From Desulfovibrio sp. (GTDB taxonomy: Bacteria; Desulfobacterota; Desulfovibrionia; Desulfovibrionales; Desulfovibrionaceae), in the NCBI GenBank assembly GCA_017528345.1, contig JAFXOX010000053.1:1-34156 (forward strand): a DNA stretch of 34,156 nucleotides, read 5' to 3'. The notes beneath the pieces were generated by a model. That model searched no databases and was not told where the DNA came from. It saw only the letters and a list, made by a program, of their open reading frames with translations. Position numbers and translations under genes: made by a program. Shown here piece by piece: positions 15,679 through 22,303 of this stretch; position 1 is the stretch's first letter, and each line of letters begins with the position of its first letter.

Positions 15679-16446
15679 ATGCATATCCTTGAAGAAAAAA
15701 TCCGCATGGCCAACAGTCAGGGCCGGTCAGCCCTGATTCCTTTTCTCACAGCCGGTTTTCCGGATCGTGCGACCTTTTGGCCGACACTCATGGAACTTGA
15801 TGAAAACGGAGCAGACATTATTGAGATCGGCGTGCCTTTTTCCGATCCTGTAGCCGACGGCCCTGTGGTTGAGGCCGCATCAAGACAGGCCTTAAGTGAA
15901 GGCGTCAATCTCCGCCAGATTCTCCAGGAGCTCAAGGAGCGGCGCGGTCTTGTGCGGGCAGGTCTTGTGCTCATGGGCTATTATAATCCTTTTTTGCAGT
16001 ACGGGCTTGAGGCCTTTGCCAATGATGCCTGCGAAGCCGGGGTCCACGGTGTGATTGTGCCGGATCTTCCTCTTGAGGAATCCCAATCCTTCCGCTACTA
16101 CCTGTCGGCCAAAGGGCTGACCCTCATTGACCTTGTGGGCCCCAATACCACCTCCGAGCGTATGCGTGAGTATGCCGCACACAGCCAAGGCTATGTCTAT
16201 GTGGTTTCCGTCCTTGGCGTGACCGGGGCCAGAAAGGAACTGCCCCCTGAACTTGGCAAGACCCTCGCACGGGCACGCCAGTGTTTTTCTCTGCCCATTG
16301 CTTTGGGCTTCGGGCTTAAGGAGCCATCACAGCTTGCAGATCTTCCCCCTGAGGCGAGACCCGATGCCGTGGTCTTTGGCAGCGCCCTTTTGCGCACACT
16401 TGCTGAGGGAGGTACGGCACAGGACTTTATGGCTGCCTGGAAATAG
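15679..16446 (+). CDS. trpA: Tryptophan synthase alpha chain TrpA
   Basis: The 255-residue TIM-barrel subunit splits indole-glycerol phosphate and passes indole to TrpB. Catalytic Glu49 (DIIEIGVPFSDP) and Asp60 (DPVADGP) stand at the same numbers as in Salmonella TrpA. ATG 15679 follows GAGGG (15669-15673) located in the end of trpB; the genes are one base apart. It is the last gene of the operon. No clear hairpin terminator follows. Confidence 0.95.
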   Translation: MHILEEKIRMANSQGRSALIPFLTAGFPDRATFWPTLMELDENGADIIEIGVPFSDPVADGPVVEAASRQALSEGVNLRQILQELKERRGLVRAGLVLMGYYNPFLQYGLEAFANDACEAGVHGVIVPDLPLEESQSFRYYLSAKGLTLIDLVGPNTTSERMREYAAHSQGYVYVVSVLGVTGARKELPPELGKTLARARQCFSLPIALGFGLKEPSQLADLPPEARPDAVVFGSALLRTLAEGGTAQDFMAAWK

Positions 16447-16485
16447 GTCAGGAGAGTAAAAAATGCGCCGTGCGTAAAAAAGATC

Positions 16486-16515
16486 TTGACTTTGAAAATC
16501 TTTTTCAAATAAGAT
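16486..16515 (+). promoter_or_regulatory. Promoter with Fur-type operator before DUF2325 gene
   Basis: TTGACT (16486-16491) and TAAGAT (16510-16515) are spaced by 18 bases. Between them lies TTGAAAATCTTTTTCAA (16492-16508), a 7-base inverted repeat with a 3-base centre. It matches 16 of 17 positions of WTGAAAATNATTTTCAW, the Fur site as I recall it for deltaproteobacteria. A bound repressor here would block RNA polymerase. Confidence 0.65.
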
Positions 16516-16556
16516 GGTGCCATCGAGATTTTCACCCTAAGCCGTACGGAGTTACT

Positions 16557-16826
16557 ATGTGTGTGACACTCATCGGTGGCATGGACAGATTGCGTTCAGA
16601 GTATATTGCCGCAGCCAAGGAACGTGGCTTTCGTCTTCGTTGCATCAGCCGCAATGAGCGGAATTTTGTGGAGAAGATCGGCAATCCCGATGCCATGATC
16701 GTCTTTACCAATAAAATTTCCCATGAGGCCAAACGCAAGGCAGTGCAGGTTGCTCGTGCCCGCAATATTCCTCTGCGTATGGTGCATTCCTGCGGCGTCT
16801 CCTCGCTGCGGGAGTGTCTTGACTAG
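16557..16826 (+). CDS. DUF2325 small protein, probably iron-regulated
   Basis: An 89-residue protein of the DUF2325 family, judged from its beginning (MCVTLIGGMDRLRSEYIAAAKERG) and its alpha/beta pattern ending with NIPLRMVHSCGVSSLRECL. The Cys/His-bearing end MVHSCG is typical of the family; the function is not known. ATG 16557 has GGAG (16548-16551) five bases ahead. It has its own promoter with a Fur-like operator and its own terminator, so it is a single-gene unit unrelated to the trp operon before it. A part in iron or redox response is inference from the operator only. Confidence 0.8.
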   Translation: MCVTLIGGMDRLRSEYIAAAKERGFRLRCISRNERNFVEKIGNPDAMIVFTNKISHEAKRKAVQVARARNIPLRMVHSCGVSSLRECLD

Positions 16827-16851
16827 CGCAGTGCCCTCATTTTTATCCCCA

Positions 16852-16877
16852 AGGGTCCCTTTGGACCCTTTTTTTGT
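16852..16877 (+). terminator. Terminator after DUF2325 gene
   Basis: AAGGGTCC (16852-16859) pairs with GGACCCTT (16864-16871), four-base loop, followed by a T run to 16877. A clear intrinsic terminator. Confidence 0.92.
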
Positions 16878-17036
16878 GGCCTTAGCGAAAGCTTGCTTTG
16901 CCTCTGCTTGAAAAAGGCGTCTTTGTAGGGTATGCAGAAATTCTGCCTTTCCCGCAGCAAATGTCGGGAATGGCCGGGTCTTTTTTTGTAGCTGAAGGGT
17001 GTTTGGCTCGTTGAGGTCACACACTCTGACCGCTTT
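16878..17036 (+). other. Structured intergenic stretch, possible small RNA or leader
   Basis: Between the DUF2325 terminator and the SNase-like gene lie a 13-base palindrome GCAGAAATTCTGC (16934-16946) and a stem GCC-T-TTCCCG (16945-16954) with CGGGAA-T-GGC (16965-16974). Six bases later come seven T (16981-16987). The two hairpins overlap, so they exclude each other, as in attenuators. No open frame or known riboswitch was recognised. Confidence 0.35.
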
Positions 17037-17078
17037 TTGGGGTATGGATTTTCTGTCAGTGTGAAAACTGAGGCTGCC

Positions 17079-17567
17079 ATGAAATATCTGCTGTACGTTC
17101 TGGCTTGCACGCTTCTTGTGAGTTCTTTCGTTCTCCCGGCCCAGGCCCGGACGGCCTTTGTCTTCAAGGTGGAGGACAATGGGCTTGTTGCTGTGAGCAA
17201 CTGGCCCAAAGCCCAGAAGGCCGATGCTGTGGTGAGGATGTATGGCATCAATATGCCCTCTCTGCGTCAGCCTTTTGGCAAGGAGGCGAGAGCCTTTCTG
17301 CTTAAATATCTGCGCAAGGATGAAGAAGTGGAAATCTCGCCTGTGGGTGAGAAAAACGAAGAAGGCCTTGAGGAAGTGCTGCTGCAGGTGTCCGGTCACT
17401 CCTTAAACTACGGCCTCGTGGATGAGGGATTGGCCTGGGTGGACAGGCAGACCTGCAAGAGTTCCTATTGCAGACGTTGGTATATTGTCGAACACCGTGC
17501 CGTGACGCAGCGCAAGGGTATCTGGAGTCTTGAACTGGAAACCCCGCCCTGGCAGTGGTCTCGTTGA
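17079..17567 (+). CDS. Secreted SNase-fold protein, catalytic residues lost
   Basis: The 162-residue protein has a Sec signal peptide (KYLLYVLACTLLVSSFVLP, cut after AQA at about residue 23) and a staphylococcal-nuclease fold: VRMYGINMPSLRQPFGKEA, LVDEGLAWVD, and a C-terminal EHRAVTQRKGIW. Active SNases have R-x4-D-T-P-E and a second Arg; here Arg53 is kept but Asp40 is Asn58, Glu43 is Ser61 and the Arg87 position appears to be Leu97. It is thus probably not a nuclease and may bind a ligand or envelope partner. ATG 17079 follows TGAGG (17069-17073). The next gene starts 10 bases after its stop and is probably in the same operon. Confidence 0.75.
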   Translation: MKYLLYVLACTLLVSSFVLPAQARTAFVFKVEDNGLVAVSNWPKAQKADAVVRMYGINMPSLRQPFGKEARAFLLKYLRKDEEVEISPVGEKNEEGLEEVLLQVSGHSLNYGLVDEGLAWVDRQTCKSSYCRRWYIVEHRAVTQRKGIWSLELETPPWQWSR

Positions 17568-17577
17568 GGAGAAAACT

Positions 17578-17982
17578 ATGGCAGAGACATGGGAAGATTT
17601 TGTAGCGGCTTGGCAGACCGATCCCCTTCAGGCCAAAACCGCGCTTTTGGCTTTTCGCGAGCTTCTGACAGAGCCTGGTGTGCGTTTTGCGTTTAAGGCC
17701 AGGCCCAAGATCAGCTATTCTCTGCGGGCGGCGCACGCAGCACAGAAAAAGCGTGAGCTCTTTGTGCTGATGGATGTCATAGACGATGATCCCGAACAGC
17801 GCTGGCTTTCTGTCTGTTTTTATGCCGACATGGTCAGTGATCCCGACGAAAGAGGGGATTTTGTGCCCAAGGGACTGCTCGGCGAAGATGCCTGCTGCTT
17901 CAATTATGAGGAGCACGATCCAGCAATGCAGGCCTATATTGCTGATCGGCTGCGTGAGGCCTTGGCTCATGCCAAAAGCTGA
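17578..17982 (+). CDS. Conserved hypothetical protein
   Basis: A 134-residue soluble, acidic protein. I do not know its function. It begins MAETWEDFVAAWQTDPLQAK and has a central stretch RWLSVCFYADMVSDPDERGDFVP with two neighbouring cysteines further on (ACCFNYEEHD). No signal peptide or membrane segment. The ATG follows GAGGAG (17566-17571), which overlaps the stop of the SNase-like gene, and its own end overlaps the start of the exonuclease gene, so the three appear co-translated. The clean start, ribosome site and codon use support a real gene. Confidence 0.75.
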   Translation: MAETWEDFVAAWQTDPLQAKTALLAFRELLTEPGVRFAFKARPKISYSLRAAHAAQKKRELFVLMDVIDDDPEQRWLSVCFYADMVSDPDERGDFVPKGLLGEDACCFNYEEHDPAMQAYIADRLREALAHAKS

Positions 17983-18511
17983 CATGACAGGCCAGGTCTG
18001 TGTGGCCATTGATTTTGAGACATCCGGCCGCGAAGGCAATAGTGCCTGTGCGGTCGGCCTCACCCGCATTGAAGCCGGTTGCCTTTGTACGTCGTACTAT
18101 ACGCTGTTAAAGCCCCCAAGTCAGCGTGTGCTTTTTTCAGAGATTCACGGCCTGACCTGGCAGGATCTCAAGGATGCTCCGACCTTTGCCGAAAAGTGGG
18201 ATGAAATAGCTTCCTTCTGCCAGGGCGTTGACTATTTTCTCGCCCACAATGCGAGCTTTGACCGCAGAGTGCTTGCGGCCTGTCTGCGCTATGCGGACCT
18301 GCCGGCCTGTGATGTGCCGTTTTTATGTACGCTCAAGGGCGCACGCAAGGCCCTGCGGGATATCCCCTCGCGTTCTCTTGATGCCGTCTGCCGCTATTTT
18401 TCCATTCCTCTGCAACACCACCATGCCGCTTCCGATGCCAGAGCCTGCGCCGAAATTTTTCTGCGTCTTAAAAATCTCGGCATCACTGAGCCACAGATGC
18501 TTGTCCGATAG
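17969..18511 (+). CDS. DnaQ-like 3'-5' exonuclease (DEDDh)
   Basis: A 180-residue exonuclease domain resembling the DNA polymerase III epsilon subunit. The metal-binding residues are visible: Asp and Glu in AIDFET, Asp in AHNASFDRRVL, and His and Asp in HHHAASDARACAEIF. It contains only the nuclease domain, so it may proofread or trim nucleic acid. ATG 17969 is preferred: GAGG (17956-17959) stands nine bases ahead and the start overlaps the previous gene by 14 bases. ATG 17984, five codons later in the same frame, lacks a ribosome site. Confidence 0.85.
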   Translation: MPKADMTGQVCVAIDFETSGREGNSACAVGLTRIEAGCLCTSYYTLLKPPSQRVLFSEIHGLTWQDLKDAPTFAEKWDEIASFCQGVDYFLAHNASFDRRVLAACLRYADLPACDVPFLCTLKGARKALRDIPSRSLDAVCRYFSIPLQHHHAASDARACAEIFLRLKNLGITEPQMLVR

Positions 18512-18615
18512 TGTTCTGGCTTTTGGCCTCTCTGACTTTTTCCCGACATTGTTCTGCATTTTCTCAGTTTTTGAGGCATCCCTGCTGCCCCCTCCTGCGG
18601 CGTTCCTGCCTGTGC

Positions 18616-18673
18616 CTTGTCTGTAAATCCCCGCGTGGACAAGCTTTTGCAGACATTGGTATGCAAATTGCAG
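18616..18673 (+). promoter_or_regulatory. Sigma-54 promoter of flgBC
   Basis: TTGGTATGCAAATTGCAG (18656-18673) has GG at 18658-18659 and GC at 18670-18671 with exactly ten bases between, the -24/-12 pattern of RpoN promoters. Upstream, CTTGTC (18616-18621) and GACAAG (18638-18643) form an inverted repeat that could bind an activator. Start of transcription about 18683. Confidence 0.75.
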
Positions 18674-18715
18674 TTGGCATGACAAGAGTTAGGAACGGCG
18701 ACCAAGGAGTGCGTC

Positions 18716-19129
18716 ATGAAAACGTTATTTAGCAGTCAGATCGGCCTTGTGGGACGGGTTTTGGACATGCAGCTGCAGCGTCAGAATGTCATCACAGGCA
18801 ATCTTGCCAATATTGAGACGCCCAATTACAAGCCGCGTGAGCTGGAATTTGAAAAGGAACTGCAGGCCGCCATGGGCCTTGATCAACGTGGGCGTATGAC
18901 ACTGACCCAGCAGGGGCACATGCCGGTGGCCTTTAATCCGGAAACCTTCGGCCCTGAATGGGAAAAGCAGTTCAAGCCGCGCCAGATCCACGGTGAAGAC
19001 CGGGTCAACCTTGACAAGGAAATGGCCAAGCTCGCCAAGGTCAATCTCCAGTATTCAGCGCTGACACAGATCATGACCAAGTCTTTTGAAGGCATCAGTA
19101 CTGTGATTATGGATGGCAAGCAGAGCTAG
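18716..19129 (+). CDS. flgB: Flagellar proximal rod protein FlgB
   Basis: A 137-residue rod protein that sits next to the MS ring. The family motif is in QNVITGNLANIETPNYKPRELEFE near the N-terminus, and the C-terminal heptad-like helix ends AKVNLQYSALTQIMTKSFEGISTVI. ATG 18716 follows AAGGAG (18703-18708). It is the first gene after the sigma-54 promoter, and flgC follows after 10 bases with an overlapping ribosome site. Confidence 0.95.
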   Translation: MKTLFSSQIGLVGRVLDMQLQRQNVITGNLANIETPNYKPRELEFEKELQAAMGLDQRGRMTLTQQGHMPVAFNPETFGPEWEKQFKPRQIHGEDRVNLDKEMAKLAKVNLQYSALTQIMTKSFEGISTVIMDGKQS

Positions 19130-19139
19130 GAGGCAGATC

Positions 19140-19577
19140 ATGGACTTTATGACAGCTCTTGATATCAGTGCGTCAGGCCTGAGTGCCGATAGAACTCGCA
19201 TCAACACCATTGCCATGAATCTGGCCAATGCCAAGACCACGCGTACCCCTCACGGCGGTCCCTACCGCCGCAGAACCGTGGTGCAGGCGGCAACACCCGT
19301 GGATGATCCCTTTTCCGTACACATGCGTGGAGCCCTGGATCGCGAAGTGCAGGGGGTACGCGTCATGGGCATTATCCAGGACAGACGGCCCTTGCGTGCC
19401 GTCTATGAGCCGAGCCATCCCGATGCCAACAAGGAAGGCTATGTCTATTATCCGGATATCAATGTGGTCGAGGAAATGGCCAATCTTATGACAGCCCAGC
19501 GCAATTACGAAGCCAATGTGACGACTGTGGAATGCATCAAGGGTATGTATACCAAGGCCCTGGAAATTGGCAAATAA
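19140..19577 (+). CDS. flgC: Flagellar proximal rod protein FlgC
   Basis: A 145-residue rod protein, partner of FlgB. It begins MDFMTALDISASGLSADR and carries the rod motif NTIAMNLANAKTTRTPHGGPYRR, then YPDINVVEEMANLMTAQRNYEANV near the C-terminus, all standard for FlgC. AGGAGG (19129-19134) precedes the ATG at 19140. The gene is probably cotranscribed with flgB. A new promoter region follows it rather than fliE directly. Confidence 0.96.
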   Translation: MDFMTALDISASGLSADRTRINTIAMNLANAKTTRTPHGGPYRRRTVVQAATPVDDPFSVHMRGALDREVQGVRVMGIIQDRRPLRAVYEPSHPDANKEGYVYYPDINVVEEMANLMTAQRNYEANVTTVECIKGMYTKALEIGK

Positions 19578-19581
19578 ATGA

Positions 19582-19675
19582 TGTCAAAAATCTGACAGAG
19601 TTGTGAGAGCGGGGCGCACGTCTGTGGGCCCCCATTTGTGTCAAAAACCTGTTATCCCCCTGGGAGCGGGGTGCA
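19582..19675 (+). repeat. Paired 37-base direct repeat upstream of fliE
   Basis: Copies at 19582-19618 and 19639-19675 share the start TGTCAAAAA(T/C)CTG and the end GAGCGGGG(C/T)GCA, with variable middle bases of the same length. They are 57 bases apart and lie about 100 and 43 bases before the fliE -24 box, the place of activator sites for sigma-54 promoters. A related TGTCAGAAACTTG stands at 20281-20293 before fliF. Confidence 0.65.
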
Positions 19676-19715
19676 ATATCTGAGAATAGCTGCGACAGTT
19701 CAGGGTTTTTACGGA

Positions 19716-19735
19716 TTGGCACAGACTTTGCTTTT
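19716..19735 (+). promoter_or_regulatory. Sigma-54 promoter of fliE
   Basis: TTGGCACAGACTTTGCTTTT (19716-19735) contains GG (19718-19719), ten bases and GC (19730-19731), nearly identical to the RpoN consensus TGGCACGNNNNTTGCW. Start of transcription about 19743, 25 bases before the fliE ATG. Confidence 0.88.
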
Positions 19736-19767
19736 CTCGATACAGGATGTTAACGAGGAGCACAGCC

Positions 19768-20214
19768 ATGAGTATTCAATCCGTCGGCTACAGAGCATAT
19801 AGTGAAGCCCTTCAGCATTTTAACCGTGTTGACGGTAGCCTGAAGCAGGGCAATTCCGTATCTCGCGAGAATCTTTTCGCCAAGACCCTGGATCAGACAC
19901 TTGTACGTGACAGTGTGGACAGGGGAGACGGTTTCGGAGCTCAGGCTGATTTTATCAGCTATCCCGATCAGCGCCATGTGCCGGTTGTTCCGAGAAATGG
20001 CTTCATGGACACCGTGGCTGATTCCCTGAATAGAGTCAATGAATTGCAGAAGGCCAAAGCTCAGGCCATTGATGATTTTGCTTCAGGCCGCACCCAGAAT
20101 GTGCACGAACTGATGATCACCATGCAGAAATCCAGCCTTGCCATGAAAATGACAAGCGCCGTGCGCAGCAAAGTCCTTGAGGCCTATAAGGAAATTTCCA
20201 AGATGACGTTCTGA
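19768..20214 (+). CDS. fliE: Flagellar hook-basal body adapter FliE
   Basis: A 148-residue FliE, joining the MS ring to the rod. The conserved C-terminal half is clear: ARNDFASGR-like QAIDDFASGRTQNVHELMITMQKSSLAMKMTSAVRSK. The N-terminal half is longer than in short FliE proteins of about 100 residues. ATG 19768 follows CGAGGAG (19754-19760). It has its own sigma-54 promoter with a double repeat upstream and a strong terminator after it, so it appears to be a single-gene unit. Confidence 0.93.
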   Translation: MSIQSVGYRAYSEALQHFNRVDGSLKQGNSVSRENLFAKTLDQTLVRDSVDRGDGFGAQADFISYPDQRHVPVVPRNGFMDTVADSLNRVNELQKAKAQAIDDFASGRTQNVHELMITMQKSSLAMKMTSAVRSKVLEAYKEISKMTF

Positions 20215-20241
20215 TGTACCTCTGGCACTTCAGTGCCCAGA

Positions 20242-20281
20242 AAAAGCCTCGTATGCCCTCCATCATACGAGGTTTTTTTTT
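20242..20281 (+). terminator. Terminator between fliE and fliF
   Basis: CCTCGTATG (20247-20255) pairs with CATACGAGG (20264-20272), eight-base loop, then nine T (20273-20281); A residues before the stem make it usable from both sides. It separates fliE from fliF. Confidence 0.93.
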
Positions 20282-20356
20282 GTCAGAAACTTGTCAATGG
20301 CATGCCCACCTTTAACCTGTCTTCAGAAATGCTGAGCCTCTCAGCACGGGCATGAT

Positions 20357-20376
20357 CTGGTACATAATTTGCTTTT
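20357..20376 (+). promoter_or_regulatory. Sigma-54 promoter of fliF operon
   Basis: CTGGTACATAATTTGCTTTT has GG (20359-20360), ten bases, and GC (20371-20372). Transcription would start near 20383, 45 bases before fliF. TGTCAGAAACTTG (20281-20293), similar to the paired repeats before fliE, lies about 66 bases upstream of the -24 box. Confidence 0.85.
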
Positions 20377-20427
20377 TCACTCGGCATTAGCTATTTTACG
20401 ACAAAGCCAAATGTCAGAGGGTTTCGT

Positions 20428-22092
20428 ATGCATCCGCTTGCTCAGAAAATTGTTGACAGGACCAAGGGCATCTACAGTTCCTTAAAGATGTGGCAGCGCA
20501 TAGCCATTGCCGGTGGTCTTGCCCTGGTTCTGGCACTGCTCATCGGGCTTTCTGTTTGGATGGGCCGCACCGAATATAAAGTGCTTTATACCAATCTTGG
20601 CCCTGAAGATGCCAGCCGGGTGGTCAAAGCCCTGCAGGGTGACAAGGTGCCCTATCAGCTTGTGGACAACGGGGCGACCATTCTCGTGCCCAAGGAAGTG
20701 GTCTACGATCAGCGCATCAAGATCGCCGGTGAGGGCGGCTTGGTCGGTCAGGGAATTGGCTTTGAAATCTTTGACAAGGTCAAGGTCGGTCAGACCGACT
20801 TTGTGCAGAAAATCAACTATACACGGGCCCTGCAGGGGGAACTGGCGCGGACCATCAGTGAATTTCCGGGCATTGAAAGTGCCCGCGTTCACCTTGTCAT
20901 TCCCCAGAGATCCCTCTTTGTTGAAGAGCGGCAATCGCCTTCGGCCTCTGTGGTTTTGAATCTGACCAATGCCGGCAGCTCCCTTGATCCCAAGCAGATT
21001 CAGGCGATCATCAATTTGATGGTAATGTCTGTGGAAGGCCTGGATAAGCAGCATGTCTCTCTGAGCGACAATTCCGGTAAGGTCCTCTACAAGCCCGAAG
21101 AAGATGATCTCTCGGGAACCAGTCAGACCCAGATGGAACGCCGCCTGCAGATGCAGCGCCATCTGGAGCGGCGCATTGAGGAACTTCTGCAGCCCATCTT
21201 TGGTCCTGGGCGTGTCATTGCCAAGGTCAATGTGGAGATGGACTACAGTCAGAAGACTATCCATCGGGAACTCTATGATCCCGAGAAGACCGCGGTGCGC
21301 AGTGAACAGCGCAGTGAAGAAAGTCAGCAGGGTCGGGCCAATCTTGAAGCCGGCGCCCCGGATGCCAATTTCCGCGGCGATGGCATTACCGGTTCGGTCT
21401 CCGATCAGAATGGCTCACGCGAGACAAGAACCACCAACTATGAAGTCAATAAGGAAGAGCAGCATATTGTCTCCAATGTCGGTGATTTGCGCCGCCTGAC
21501 AGTTGCTGTTATCATCGACGGTACCTACAACAAGGTCGATGGTGTCTGGCAGTTTGTGCCGCGCAAGGATGAGGAATTGAAGCAGGTGCGCCAGCTGGTC
21601 TCCAATGCCGTCGGCATTGACGAAAAGCGCGGTGACGCTCTGGAGGTGAGCAGCGCGCCCTTTACCGATTCTGAACCGCCGCAGGATCCCAATGCCGCCG
21701 ATGTTTTGGCCGACTATGCCGAGCGTCTGGGCAAGCCCCTGCTCAATGCGCTTCTGGCCTTTCTCTTCCTTATGCTCATTGTGCGGCCCGTGGTCCTTGC
21801 GCTCATCCGACCCAAGGTCGAGGCCGGGGAAATGGTGGAAGGCCTGGAAGGACTGCCTGCCGCGGAAGAACAACTGGCCCTCTACGAGGCGCTGGAAGAA
21901 GCCGCCACCAAACCTGAAGGTGAGGAAGAAGGCGAGGTCGAGGCAGGTCAGGAAGACGATATGGAAGAGCTCTACTTCAAGGATATTGAGGCTCTGAAAG
22001 CGCACATCTTCACGCTTTCCGACAATCATATGGAGCAAGTCGTCCTGCTCTTGCGGGGATGGATGAAAGAAGATGGCACAGCAAAAGCCTAA
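20428..22092 (+). CDS. fliF: Flagellar MS-ring protein FliF
   Basis: A 554-residue protein that forms the membrane ring of the flagellar motor. First membrane helix at about 24-45 (AIAGGLALVLALLIGLSVW), ring-building motifs YKVLYTNLGPEDASRVV, FEIFDKVKVGQTDFVQKINY and ARVHLVIPQ, second helix at about 438-460 (LLNALLAFLFLMLIVRPVVL). The acidic tail ends with the FliG-binding helix HMEQVVLLLRGWMKED (534-549). ATG 20428 follows CAGAGGG. The last 20 bases overlap a small gene in another frame whose product repeats this tail. Confidence 0.97.
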   Translation: MHPLAQKIVDRTKGIYSSLKMWQRIAIAGGLALVLALLIGLSVWMGRTEYKVLYTNLGPEDASRVVKALQGDKVPYQLVDNGATILVPKEVVYDQRIKIAGEGGLVGQGIGFEIFDKVKVGQTDFVQKINYTRALQGELARTISEFPGIESARVHLVIPQRSLFVEERQSPSASVVLNLTNAGSSLDPKQIQAIINLMVMSVEGLDKQHVSLSDNSGKVLYKPEEDDLSGTSQTQMERRLQMQRHLERRIEELLQPIFGPGRVIAKVNVEMDYSQKTIHRELYDPEKTAVRSEQRSEESQQGRANLEAGAPDANFRGDGITGSVSDQNGSRETRTTNYEVNKEEQHIVSNVGDLRRLTVAVIIDGTYNKVDGVWQFVPRKDEELKQVRQLVSNAVGIDEKRGDALEVSSAPFTDSEPPQDPNAADVLADYAERLGKPLLNALLAFLFLMLIVRPVVLALIRPKVEAGEMVEGLEGLPAAEEQLALYEALEEAATKPEGEEEGEVEAGQEDDMEELYFKDIEALKAHIFTLSDNHMEQVVLLLRGWMKEDGTAKA

Positions 22093-22273
22093 GAGTTTGG
22101 GACAGGCAGCCGAGAACGCCCCCTCCCTTGAGGAATTGCGGGCTCAGCGTCGGGAGCGGGCAGAGACCAATAAACGTGTGGAAGATTTGAAACTCCGTCT
22201 TTTGCGCATCACCGAGCAGCATATGGATCAGGTGGTGCGTCTGATCAGACGGTGGCTGAGGGCCGAAGACTGA
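22073..22273 (+). CDS. 66-residue protein resembling the FliG-binding tail of FliF
   Basis: Between fliF and fliG. The last third, HMDQVVRLIRRWLRAED (50-66), matches the end of FliF (HMEQVVLLLRGWMKED): 8 of 12 residues are identical from His to Trp, and the preceding VEDLKLRLL matches IEALKAHIF loosely. In FliF this helix holds FliG. The first 35 residues are charged and predicted flexible or helical, with no membrane segment. It starts 20 bases inside fliF, in a different frame, behind a weak GAAAGAAG ribosome site, and ends 30 bases before fliG. It may compete with or add to FliF at FliG; alternatively frameshifting could extend FliF. No name is known to me. Confidence 0.75.
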   Translation: MAQQKPKSLGQAAENAPSLEELRAQRRERAETNKRVEDLKLRLLRITEQHMDQVVRLIRRWLRAED

Positions 22274-22303
22274 GATGAGAAGCAGGCGAAAAGGAGTTGA
22301 GTA

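Noticed and set aside
16463..16477. Four-codon frame MRRA behind GGAGAG after trpA
   Set aside because: Too short to support; it lies just before the promoter of the next gene.
16596..17399. 267-codon minus-strand frame across the DUF2325 terminator
   Set aside because: It runs through a clear terminator and two genes on the other strand and has no family motif.
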